A DNA stretch of 64,000 bases, taken from Planomonospora sp. ID82291 (GTDB lineage: Bacteria; Actinomycetota; Actinomycetes; Streptosporangiales; Streptosporangiaceae). The notes beneath the pieces were generated by a model. The model made no database searches, was not told the DNA's origin, and saw only the letters and a program-made list of their open reading frames with translations. The DNA lies in assembly GCF_015711645.1 (NCBI RefSeq), contig NZ_JABTEX010000003.1:682001-746000 (forward strand), written 5' to 3'. The position numbers and the translations under genes were made by a program. This document shows, piece by piece, positions 35,243-43,288 of this stretch (positions are counted from its first letter, which is position 1; every line of letters starts with the position of its first letter).

Positions 35243-36862
35243 ATGACGGACCTGCTCTTCCGGGGCGGGCGCGCCTTCCTGGCCGCCGGCTCCTTCGCCG
35301 AGGCCGTACTGGTCCGCGACGGGCGGATCGCCGCCGCCGGGGCCGAGGCCGACCTCGCGCGGCTGGCCGCCCCCCGCTGCGAGACCGTCGACCTGGGCGG
35401 CGGCCTGCTGATCCCGGGGATCACCGACGCCCACCTGCACCCGGTCCAGGCCGGGCTGGAGCGGGCCAGGTGCGACCTGTCGGGGGTCTACGGTCTCCCG
35501 GAGTACCTGGAGAGGATCTCCGGCTACGCCGCGGCCCATCCGGACCGGGAGTGGATCGACGGCGGCGGCTGGGACATGTCGGCCTTCCCCGGCGGCCTGC
35601 CGCACCGCGCGCAGCTCGACTTCCTGGACCGGCCCGCCTACCTGATCCAGCGCGACCACCACGCCGCCTGGGTGAACGGCCGGGCCCTGGAGATCGCCGG
35701 GATCACCCGCGACACCCCCGACCCTGCCGACGGCCGGATCGAGCGCGACGCCGACGGCACGCCGAGCGGCGTGCTGCACGAGGGCGCGATGGACCTGGTG
35801 GGCCTGCTCACCCCGCGCCCGACCGGGCGGGACCTGCTGGAGGCGCTGCTGGCGGCCCAGTCCCACCTGTTCTCCCTGGGGATCACCGGCTGGCAGGACG
35901 CGATCGTCGGCTCCTACGCCGGATCGGACGACCAGCTGCCGACCTACGTCTCCGCCGCGTCCTCCGGGAGGCTGAAGGCCCGCGTGGTCGGCGCGCTGTG
36001 GTGGGACCGGACGCGCGGCGCCGAGCAGATCGGCGAGCTGCTGGAGCGGCGCAGGGCCGCCGAGGGCCTGGAGACGTTCCGGGCGACCTCCGTGAAGATC
36101 ATGCAGGACGGCATCGCCGAGAACTTCACCGCCGCGGTGATCGAGCCCTACTGCCGCTGCGGCGGGACGGGCCTGTCCTACGTCGATCCCGAGGCGCTGA
36201 AGGGATACGTCGCCGCGCTGGACCGGCACGGCTTCCAGGTGCACTTCCACGCGATCGGCGAGCGGGCGGTGCGCGAGGCGCTGGACGCGCTGGAGGGCAC
36301 CGACCCGGCCACCCGGCTCGACCGCCGCCACCACATCGCGCACCTGCAGATCGTCACCCCGGCCGACGTGCCGCGCTTCGCCCGGCTCGGCGTCACCGCC
36401 AACCTGCAGCCGCTGTGGGCCACCCACCACGCGCAGATGGACGAGCTGACCCTCCCCTTCCTGGGCGAGGAGCGCTCGTCGTGGCAGTACCCCTTCGCCG
36501 ACCTGCTGCGCGCGGGGACCCGGTTCTGCGCCGGCAGCGACTGGCCGGTCTCCAACGCCGACCCGCTCCAGGGCATGCACGTGGCGGTCAACCGCACCGA
36601 GCCGGGCGGCTCGGTGCACGCGGACTACCCGACGGCGCAGACGCCGTTCCTGCCGGGGCAGGCGCTCGACCTGGCCACCGCGCTGACCGCCTACACGGCC
36701 GGGTCGGCGTGGATCGACCACGACGACGAGGCGGGCACGATCGCCCCCGGCAACCGCGCCGACCTCGTGGTGCTGGACCGCGACCCGTTCGCCGGGCCGC
36801 CGGAGGACATCTGGCGCACGAAGGCGGCCATGACCTTCGTCGGCGGCGAGCAGGTGCACTGA
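35243..36862 (+). CDS. Amidohydrolase family 3 protein
   Basis: 539-aa metal-dependent hydrolase of the amidohydrolase_3 group (YtcJ/AepA-like). The metal ligands appear as HxH in ITDAHLHPVQAG, His in VHFHAIGERAV and RHHIAHLQIV, and Asp in CAGSDWPVSN. The carbamylated Lys often found in this fold is probably in ATSVKIMQDG. It starts at ATG 35243. It lies 154 bases after the flavoprotein gene on the same strand. Substrate unknown. Confidence 0.88.
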   Translation: MTDLLFRGGRAFLAAGSFAEAVLVRDGRIAAAGAEADLARLAAPRCETVDLGGGLLIPGITDAHLHPVQAGLERARCDLSGVYGLPEYLERISGYAAAHPDREWIDGGGWDMSAFPGGLPHRAQLDFLDRPAYLIQRDHHAAWVNGRALEIAGITRDTPDPADGRIERDADGTPSGVLHEGAMDLVGLLTPRPTGRDLLEALLAAQSHLFSLGITGWQDAIVGSYAGSDDQLPTYVSAASSGRLKARVVGALWWDRTRGAEQIGELLERRRAAEGLETFRATSVKIMQDGIAENFTAAVIEPYCRCGGTGLSYVDPEALKGYVAALDRHGFQVHFHAIGERAVREALDALEGTDPATRLDRRHHIAHLQIVTPADVPRFARLGVTANLQPLWATHHAQMDELTLPFLGEERSSWQYPFADLLRAGTRFCAGSDWPVSNADPLQGMHVAVNRTEPGGSVHADYPTAQTPFLPGQALDLATALTAYTAGSAWIDHDDEAGTIAPGNRADLVVLDRDPFAGPPEDIWRTKAAMTFVGGEQVH

Positions 36863-36955
36863 CCCGCCTGCACGCGGAGAACAACACCGAATAGGACAAA
36901 CAGTCATTAACGCATAGCATGCATCGGCAACCGTCGCCCCCGGAAACAGACGTGC

Positions 36956-38707
36956 ATGCGCGAACACCGCTCTCCGCATCCCCCCGCCCGCCCCGAGCAG
37001 GCCGTGGGGACCTCCGGCACGCCCCGGCACCGCAGGCGCGCGGGCGGAGGTGCGCGGCCGGGATTCCTGCGGAGCGCGGGCAGGGACGCCCGGCCGGGAT
37101 CCCTGCGGCGCACGGACGGACGTGCGCGGCCGGGATTCCTGCGGAGTGCACGCGGAAGGGCCCGGCCGGGACCGCTGCGCGGTGCGGGCGGAGGAGCACG
37201 GCGGTTCGGCCTGCCCTCGCTCCTCGCCGTCCTGCTCCTCCTCGTCGCGGGGGTCATGCTGTCGTCCACCCGCACCGGCGACGAGACCGTCGTCCTGAAG
37301 TTCTACGACGCCGCCGGGAAGGGCGCCGAGCTGACCGGCGCGGCCGTCAAGAAGGTGATGCACGGCAGCGGCGGCTCCGACAGCGACGCGCTGCTCGACC
37401 CGGCGACCCTGCAGGTCGTGCGGGAGTGGCCGCTGTACGCCGGGGACCCGCCCGGCCGCTGGCGGTTCGACGTCCCGGACCGGGCGGTGGCCTTCGCCGT
37501 CAACTGGCCGACCTCGCGCGGCTACTCCACCGTGATCCTGGACAACGGCGGGACCGGTTTCACCGGCCGCGGGACCGTCGTCTTCAACCACCAGGCGGCG
37601 CTGGACGCCCGGCGCAGGCTCGACGCGGCGCTGGCCGTACGGAGCGGCTACCGGCGCTCGGCGGCGTTCGAGCGCGCCTACGCCGCGGCCGCCGCCGAAC
37701 TGGACCGGGCCCGCGCCGCGGCCTCCGACGCCGAGCGGGGCGGCCACGGCCAGCGCGCGCTGGACGCCCTGCACACCGCGAACGACCTGATGCTCGGCGA
37801 GTACGGCCCCGCCTCCGCGGCGGCCCGCGGCGCGGAGACCTGGACGGGCCTGACCGTGACCGAGGTCGCCGGGCACCGCGGGCGGCCGGAGCTGGCGCGC
37901 TGGCTGACCGGGCCGGACGGCTGGGTGCGGATCGTCTTCGAGCCGGACGAGGACCGCGGTGACCCCGGGCACTACCGGGCCGCGGTGCGGGCCGCCCGCG
38001 CCGCCGGGCTGAAGGTGCTCGGCCAGCCGCTGGACTCGGCCTTCGCCCGGGAGAACACCCGCGCCGCCTACCTGGCCAGGGTGAAGGCCTACGTCGACGC
38101 CTACCCGGAGATCGAGGCGTGGGAGGTGGGCAACGAGGTCAACGGCTGCTGGGTGGACGGCGGCTGCACGGGCCAGCGGCCGGTCGCGGACGACGACCGG
38201 ATCACCAACAAGATCGCCGACGCGGCCGCCTACGTGCGCGCGGTCCGGCCGCAGGCCAAGGTCGTCGTGACGCTCTACTGGCAGCTGGGCACCGACGCCG
38301 CCCGGTGGTCCGTCTTCACCTGGGCCAGGGAGAACCTGCCCGCCGCCGTCCGCGAGGACGTCGACGTGGTGGCGCTCTCGGTCTACGCCGAGGACGCGCC
38401 GCTGGGGCTCGCCTTCGACCAGGTGATGAACGCCCTGCACGCGGAGTTCCCGGAGCAGAGGATCGCGCTGGGCGAGCTCGGCTACTGGAGCGCCGACACC
38501 ACCAAGGCGTACTGGGCGTTCGACGCCGCCGACACCGCGGCGGCCCGCCGGGCGCTGGCCGGGCACTACTACGCCGCCGCGCTCGGCTACCCGTGGAGCC
38601 TGGGCGGCGGTTTCTGGTGGTACTTCGTCCAGGAGGTGCCGGGCGACGCCGGGCTGCAGAACGCGATCCGCGACGTGTCCGGGCGGCTGTCCGGTGAGGC
38701 GCCGTGA
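36956..38707 (+). CDS. Membrane-anchored clan GH-A glycosidase-like protein
   Basis: 583-aa type II membrane protein. Residues 33-80 are four tandem 12-residue ARPG-(F/S/P)LR repeats that are Arg-rich and expected to stay in the cytoplasm. One TM helix follows (about 84-104), then an extracellular region. The C-terminal TIM-barrel part has the clan GH-A signature pair: NE in EAWEVGNEVNG (Glu394, acid/base) and GELGYWS (Glu507, nucleophile), followed by GGGFWWYFVQ. It resembles GH39/GH5-type enzymes, but no substrate can be given. The start ATG 36956 has a weak ribosome site. Confidence 0.72.
   Translation: MREHRSPHPPARPEQAVGTSGTPRHRRRAGGGARPGFLRSAGRDARPGSLRRTDGRARPGFLRSARGRARPGPLRGAGGGARRFGLPSLLAVLLLLVAGVMLSSTRTGDETVVLKFYDAAGKGAELTGAAVKKVMHGSGGSDSDALLDPATLQVVREWPLYAGDPPGRWRFDVPDRAVAFAVNWPTSRGYSTVILDNGGTGFTGRGTVVFNHQAALDARRRLDAALAVRSGYRRSAAFERAYAAAAAELDRARAAASDAERGGHGQRALDALHTANDLMLGEYGPASAAARGAETWTGLTVTEVAGHRGRPELARWLTGPDGWVRIVFEPDEDRGDPGHYRAAVRAARAAGLKVLGQPLDSAFARENTRAAYLARVKAYVDAYPEIEAWEVGNEVNGCWVDGGCTGQRPVADDDRITNKIADAAAYVRAVRPQAKVVVTLYWQLGTDAARWSVFTWARENLPAAVREDVDVVALSVYAEDAPLGLAFDQVMNALHAEFPEQRIALGELGYWSADTTKAYWAFDAADTAAARRALAGHYYAAALGYPWSLGGGFWWYFVQEVPGDAGLQNAIRDVSGRLSGEAP
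37052..37195 (+). repeat. Four tandem 36-bp coding repeats
   Basis: Four in-frame 36-bp units encode ARPGFLRSAGRD, ARPGSLRRTDGR, ARPGFLRSARGR and ARPGPLRGAGGG in the cytoplasmic tail of the glycosidase-like protein. The units share the core CGGCCGGGA and are diverged at about a third of positions. Confidence 0.85.
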
Positions 38708-38828
38708 CCGGCCCGGACCGGCGCGGCGACGGGCTGCAGCGTGTCCGCTCGCTCACCGCACCCCCGCGGACGGTGCGGGCGGTGCGGCCGGTGCGGGCGC
38801 GTCACGCGGCCCGGCACCGGCAGCGGTG

Positions 38829-39515
38829 TCAGGCCTCGGGGACCGCCGCGGCCAGAAGCCGCGCCAGCTCGGCCGGCTTGGTGATCATGGGCCAGTGGCC
38901 CGCGTCGAGGTCCACGAATTCGAGGTTCTTGGCCCTGGCCAGCTCGGGCACGTCACCGGCGGCGATCCACTCCCGGGCCTGGGCGGGGGTGAACTCGGGG
39001 CACACGACGAGGACGGGGACGGCGAACCGCCGCTCGTCCGTCAGGCGCACCACGCCCTGCGCCACCCCGGCGGGGACGGGAAGCGCCGCGGACGCGAACT
39101 CCCGCCGGGCCTCCTCACCGAGGTCGGCGGAGTCCGGTCCTTCGAACGGACCCCAGCCGGGGAAGGGCATCACGCCGTCCTCCAGCGCGAAGAAGTCGGC
39201 GTAGGCCTGCCCGTCGGCGGCCGGGAAGCCGCCGACGAGCGCGACCTTGGCGACCCGCTCCGGGCGCGCGTCGGCCGCCAGCCAGGCCAGGGTGCACGCG
39301 GCGGAATGCCCCACCACCATGGGCGCTCCGGCCGCCGAGTCCACGGCGGAGAGCACGGCCGCCACCTGGTCGTCCAGGGTGGCCGAGGCCGATCCGTCGC
39401 CCTGCCCGGGCAGGGCGACCGGCACGGGGCGGTGGCCGAGCGCCTCGAGTTCGGCCGCGACGTCGCTCCACGCCGATCCGTCGAGCCACAGTCCGGCGAT
39501 GAGCAGGATGTCCAT
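38829..39515 (-). CDS. Alpha/beta hydrolase
   Basis: 228-aa alpha/beta-hydrolase of the small esterase type. The nucleophile elbow is GHSAA, the catalytic His is in LDAGHWPMITKP, and an Asp/Glu is available near VVCPEFTP. The N-terminal ILLIAGLWLDGSAWSDVAAEL is typical. The start is ATG 39515 with AAGGA-type site. Physiological substrate unknown. It converges with the glycosidase-like gene. Confidence 0.83.
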   Translation of the reverse strand: MDILLIAGLWLDGSAWSDVAAELEALGHRPVPVALPGQGDGSASATLDDQVAAVLSAVDSAAGAPMVVGHSAACTLAWLAADARPERVAKVALVGGFPAADGQAYADFFALEDGVMPFPGWGPFEGPDSADLGEEARREFASAALPVPAGVAQGVVRLTDERRFAVPVLVVCPEFTPAQAREWIAAGDVPELARAKNLEFVDLDAGHWPMITKPAELARLLAAAVPEA

Positions 39516-39614
39516 GATCAGTCCTTTTCCTTCGGCGCGTTCCGGCGAGGTCCCGCCCGCGGGGCCCGGGCAGGACGTCAGACTAGAACCTGCCCCGGAC
39601 ATTCTGCTGTCCGT

Positions 39615-40886
39615 TCATCCCGCGCCTCCCGACTCGATGACGACCCCGCGCGGCGCGGCGGCGTCCGGCTCCAGGAAGCGCAGCAGCTCCTCCCCCTCCG
39701 CGGTCAGCCCGGAGAGCGCCTCCCGCGGCAGCGGCTCGAAGGGGGTCAGCCGCAGCACGGCCGCCTTCCGCCCGACCTCCGCCTGCCAGGTGCCGCGGAC
39801 GGTGCCGTCCCACAGGAAGACGGCCCGCACCCGGAGGTTCTTGGTGGTGACGCGCCCGCGGTACTCCTCTGCCATCAGCCGGGTGCGGTCGGCGTGGGCG
39901 AGCACCAGGCTGTCGAAGTCGGGCAGGAAGCGCGCCGGGGCCGGCGTGTCCTCGTCCGGGCGCGGGGCGCCGGGCAGGTCGAACAGCTCCCTGCCCTTCT
40001 CGTCGCGGAAGACGGCCAGCCGGGGGCGGAGCCCGTCCAGTACGGCGCGCAGCCCCTTCAGCCCGGTCCAGGTCTGCGCGTCGGCGGCGGTGGCCGGGCC
40101 GAAGGCCGCCAGGTAGCGCAGCACCAGCTCCCCTGCCGGGTCCCCCGGCTCCCCCGGCTCCTCGGTCCTCCCGGTCTCCGTACCAGGCGCGGCATCCGGC
40201 GGAGCGTCGGGCGGAGCGTCGGGCGGAGCGTCGGGCGCGGCACCCGACAGCATGTCGGACAGAGCACCCGGCAGCATGTCGGGCGCGGCGCCCGGCAGCC
40301 TGTCGGACAGGGCATCACACGGGACGTCCAGCAGCTCCTCGGCCAGGGCGAACTTCGCGGCGGGCGGGAAGGCCCAGCGGTCCTCGGTGGGGACCATGGC
40401 CAGGGGCAGGCTCATCCGTACGGCGTAGCCCAGCGCGCGCTCGTCGACCTCGGGGAAGTGCCGCTGGAGCAGGGCGCGCAGCTCGGTGAAGTCCCGCGGC
40501 CCCTCGGCGAGGACGGCGCGGGCGACGGGCAGCAGCGCGCCGAGGTCCAGCCCGGCGGTCAGCTCGCCGCGCCCGCGCAGGGCGGCGGCGAGCGACGGCG
40601 CCAGGACCGGCCGGAACCTCGCGTAGTCGGCCGCGCTCACCAGGTGCAGCGTGGCCCGCATCATCGTGGCGCGGACCACGGCGCGCTCGTGCAGCGCCCG
40701 GTGCAGGTCCTCGCGGCGGAAGCCCTCCAACCGCGTCCACAGGCCGGTGAAGGGGTGCCGGGGCTCCTGCGCCTGCATGCCGCCGAGCCGCTCCACCGCC
40801 GTGACGACGTCGCCCTCCTCCCGGGCGAGCAGCATCTGCCGGGCCAGCGTCGCGCGGCCGAGCCGCCGTGCCGTCAGGGTCTCCAT
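39615..40886 (-). CDS. HTH_42 winged-helix protein, AlkZ-like DNA glycosylase candidate
   Basis: 423-aa protein of the HTH_42/AlkZ-YcaQ superfamily. Some members excise bulky or crosslinked alkyl-purines, for example AlkZ, which protects the azinomycin producer. The motif MQAQEPRHPFTGLW places Gln38-x-Gln40 where AlkZ has its catalytic Q-x-Q pair. LPDFDSLVLAHADRTR near the C-terminus is also family-typical. A Pro/Ala/Asp-rich insertion of degenerate repeats (about residues 190-240) divides the protein. The start is ATG 40886. Glycosylase activity is inference; many members are untested. Confidence 0.8.
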   Translation of the reverse strand: METLTARRLGRATLARQMLLAREEGDVVTAVERLGGMQAQEPRHPFTGLWTRLEGFRREDLHRALHERAVVRATMMRATLHLVSAADYARFRPVLAPSLAAALRGRGELTAGLDLGALLPVARAVLAEGPRDFTELRALLQRHFPEVDERALGYAVRMSLPLAMVPTEDRWAFPPAAKFALAEELLDVPCDALSDRLPGAAPDMLPGALSDMLSGAAPDAPPDAPPDAPPDAAPGTETGRTEEPGEPGDPAGELVLRYLAAFGPATAADAQTWTGLKGLRAVLDGLRPRLAVFRDEKGRELFDLPGAPRPDEDTPAPARFLPDFDSLVLAHADRTRLMAEEYRGRVTTKNLRVRAVFLWDGTVRGTWQAEVGRKAAVLRLTPFEPLPREALSGLTAEGEELLRFLEPDAAAPRGVVIESGGAG

Positions 40887-40897
40887 GCCCCCATCGT

Positions 40898-40936
40898 GCC
40901 GCCCGTACCTGACAGCCGGCGACAGGTACGGGCGGC
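40898..40936. promoter_or_regulatory. 14-bp-arm inverted repeat in a divergent promoter region
   Basis: GCCGCCCGTACCTG (40898-40911) and CAGGTACGGGCGGC (40923-40936) are perfect complements separated by 11 bases. They lie between the AlkZ-like gene (start 40886) and the SEC-C gene (start 40986). It may be an operator for one or both, or a leader hairpin of the AlkZ-like mRNA. Confidence 0.55.
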
Positions 40937-40985
40937 TTCTCCGATACGGCAGGCCCGCGCGCCGACCGGAGCGTAAGGTCTCCGC

Positions 40986-41993
40986 ATGCCCGCGAAGAAC
41001 GACCTCGTATCGCTCGGCGACATCGAGTTCGCCCTGCCCGACGCCCTCAAGGCAGGCTCCCCCGACCCGGTGGTCGCCCGCCTGCTCGCGGCCGTGGACG
41101 ATCCCTCCCGCCGCGACGACGACTTCGAACCCGCCTTCGCCATGGTCGCGGTGAGCGGGGTCCTGGAGGACTTCGGCCGCCTGGAGGAGGCGCTGGCCAC
41201 CCTGCGGCGGGCCGACGCCGAGGGCATCCGCGACGACCGGACCGAGCCGAAGGCCTGGATCGCGGCGCTGCTGGTCAAGCTCGGCCGGACCGACGAGGCC
41301 GCCGAGGTCTTCCAGGAGGTGCGGCGGGCCGGCCGGGACGACTGGAGCGCCTACGAGATCTACGGCGAGTCCGTCGAGGAGACCGGCGACCTCGCGGGCG
41401 CGCTGAAGCTCTTCGCCTCCGGCGAGGCCCGGTCCCGCGACGCCGGGGACGGCTTCGGCACCGAGCAGCTGGGCACGGCGGTCGGCCGGGTACGGCGGGC
41501 CATGGGGTTTCCCGACGAGGCTCCCCCGCCGGAGCCGTCGGCGGTGCGGCGTCTCCTCGCCGAGGACCACGGTCTGGGGACAGGCGGCTACGACCTGGAG
41601 GCGGACGACCACGACCGCGCCACGACGGACGTCGAACCGTTCTGGCCCCGGGCCGACTTCGAGCGCCTCCTCGGCCGCTGGCCGTCACTGGCGGAGTCCG
41701 AGGGGGCGGACTGGGACGCGCACCGGGCGGAGGTGGAGACCGGCGCCCTGGAGGCCGGGGAGCTGGACGTCCGGGTCGCCCTGCTCCGCTGCTCGTTCGA
41801 GGACTTCGCGTCCTTCGCGGAGCGGGCCGGCGGGCGGCCCGACGCGGACACGGTTCTGGCCTACGCCGAGAGCCGCGGCCCGGACGCCGACCTGGTGCCC
41901 TGGCCACCCGAGCGCAACGCCCCCTGCTGGTGCGGCTCCGGCCGCAAGTACAAGCAGTGCTGCCGCCCCCGGGGCTTCGCCTCCCCCTCCTGA
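40986..41993 (+). CDS. TPR-like protein with C-terminal SEC-C zinc motif
   Basis: 335-aa soluble protein. Residues about 25-165 look like TPR-type helical repeats (AMVAVSGVLEDFGRLEEALATLRRADAEG; AALLVKLGRTDEAAEVFQEVRRAG). The C-terminus carries a SEC-C motif, NAPCWCGSGRKYKQCC, a zinc-binding module first seen in SecA. Such proteins are often of unknown function or adaptor-like. It ends 68 bases before the convergent mcrC and marks the left border of the defence island. Confidence 0.85.
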   Translation: MPAKNDLVSLGDIEFALPDALKAGSPDPVVARLLAAVDDPSRRDDDFEPAFAMVAVSGVLEDFGRLEEALATLRRADAEGIRDDRTEPKAWIAALLVKLGRTDEAAEVFQEVRRAGRDDWSAYEIYGESVEETGDLAGALKLFASGEARSRDAGDGFGTEQLGTAVGRVRRAMGFPDEAPPPEPSAVRRLLAEDHGLGTGGYDLEADDHDRATTDVEPFWPRADFERLLGRWPSLAESEGADWDAHRAEVETGALEAGELDVRVALLRCSFEDFASFAERAGGRPDADTVLAYAESRGPDADLVPWPPERNAPCWCGSGRKYKQCCRPRGFASPS

Positions 41994-42061
41994 GCTCCGG
42001 TCAGGAACGGGAGGCGCGGGAGTGTCCCGCCGTGGTCGCAACGCCTCGGCGCGGTCGCCGT

Positions 42062-43288
42062 TCACCCGCTCGGCCCTGTGAAAGCGATCCGCTCCGCGAG
42101 TTCCCGCGCCTCCCGGTCGAGCCGTTCGGGCGGCGCTCCGAGGTCGAGGACGTGCGCGGTGACGGTGATGCCGGAACCGGTGATGCGGTACGGCCCGGCG
42201 GGCGCCTTCCCCGCGGCGTAGACGAGGTGCCCGTGGTCCAGGCCGAGGGCGGTGCAGTAGGAGATCATCTGGAACAGGTGCCCGGCGGGCGGGTCCCCTT
42301 CCATCACCTGGTACTTGGCGTCGACCACGGTCACCGGCCGGCCGCGGCGGTGGGCGATGATGTCGGGCCGGAACCGCACCCGCCCGCTCCGGTCCAGACG
42401 GTGGCTCCCCCGCTGGGCCTCGCAACGCACGCCGTACGGCGTCAGCAGGTCGCGCAACCGGGCGGTGAGGAAGCGTTCGAAGACCTGGGCCAGGTCGAGG
42501 ACGAACCCGTTGATCCGTACGGCGGGACGCCCGGCCTGCTGGAGCGACGATCCGGCGAGGACCAGCTCGGCGAAGCGCAGGGCGGGCACGTACCGCTCGT
42601 TGAGCCGGGTGGCCCGCCAGCTCGGGAGCGGGGCGCCGGGGCGGACCGGGACGACGCCGATCAGGCGGGCCGCGAGATGGCGCAGAAGCCCGGCCGTGGC
42701 GGCGGTGACACCGGGGACGCTCCGTAGCCGCTCCAGGGCGCCGAGCAGGATGCGGTTCTCCGCGATGTCAGCGGTGTGGTCGTCGAAGGCCACCTCCAGC
42801 GGCACGGGCATGCCGAGCCTGCGACCGAGCTGGGCGCCGGTGCGGACGCGGCCGCGCACCACGGTGAGCGCCTCCTCCCGGTGGACGTAACCGTGCAGCA
42901 CCCCGCCGTTCAGGGCCTCCTCCGCCAGGCGCGCGAAGGCGTCCGCGACGGCCGCCACCAGCGTCTCGGCCTCGGCGACCTCGACCCGGCCCCGCCGCCA
43001 GACCGGGGCGCCGCCCGCGTGGCCGACCAATCCCAGCAGGTGGCCGACCGGGATCTTGGGATGGAGGCGCAGTTCCAGCGCGCCGTCGCCGGTGCCGAGC
43101 CGCACCGTCCCGACTCGCTGCCGCCCGGCCACCCGCCACCGTCCGGAACGGTCCGGGGTGACGGCGACGAGCTCGGGGACCGCGACCAGCGTCGCCACCT
43201 GGGCCGGGGTCAGCGGGAGCACCGCCGACGACGTCTCGGTCAGCTCGACGACGGGGACGGTCTCGACAGGTGTCCCGGCGGCGTTCAC
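42062..43288 (-). CDS. mcrC: McrC-like nuclease subunit of a type IV restriction system
   Basis: 408-aa McrC-family protein. The N-terminal part has the McrC beta-rich region (GALELRLHPKIPVGHLLGLVGHAGG), and the C-terminal part carries a PD-(D/E)xK nuclease core: FRPDIIAHRRGRPVTVVDAKYQ. McrC cuts DNA containing modified bases when recruited by McrB. The start is GTG 43288, overlapping the mcrB stop by four bases (ATGA-type coupling). Confidence 0.9.
   Translation of the reverse strand: MNAAGTPVETVPVVELTETSSAVLPLTPAQVATLVAVPELVAVTPDRSGRWRVAGRQRVGTVRLGTGDGALELRLHPKIPVGHLLGLVGHAGGAPVWRRGRVEVAEAETLVAAVADAFARLAEEALNGGVLHGYVHREEALTVVRGRVRTGAQLGRRLGMPVPLEVAFDDHTADIAENRILLGALERLRSVPGVTAATAGLLRHLAARLIGVVPVRPGAPLPSWRATRLNERYVPALRFAELVLAGSSLQQAGRPAVRINGFVLDLAQVFERFLTARLRDLLTPYGVRCEAQRGSHRLDRSGRVRFRPDIIAHRRGRPVTVVDAKYQVMEGDPPAGHLFQMISYCTALGLDHGHLVYAAGKAPAGPYRITGSGITVTAHVLDLGAPPERLDREARELAERIAFTGPSG

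Noticed and set aside
35075-38566. A 1163-codon minus-strand open frame across the amidohydrolase and glycosidase-like genes
   Set aside because: Low-complexity shadow frame spanning two real genes and their spacer; no motif recognised.
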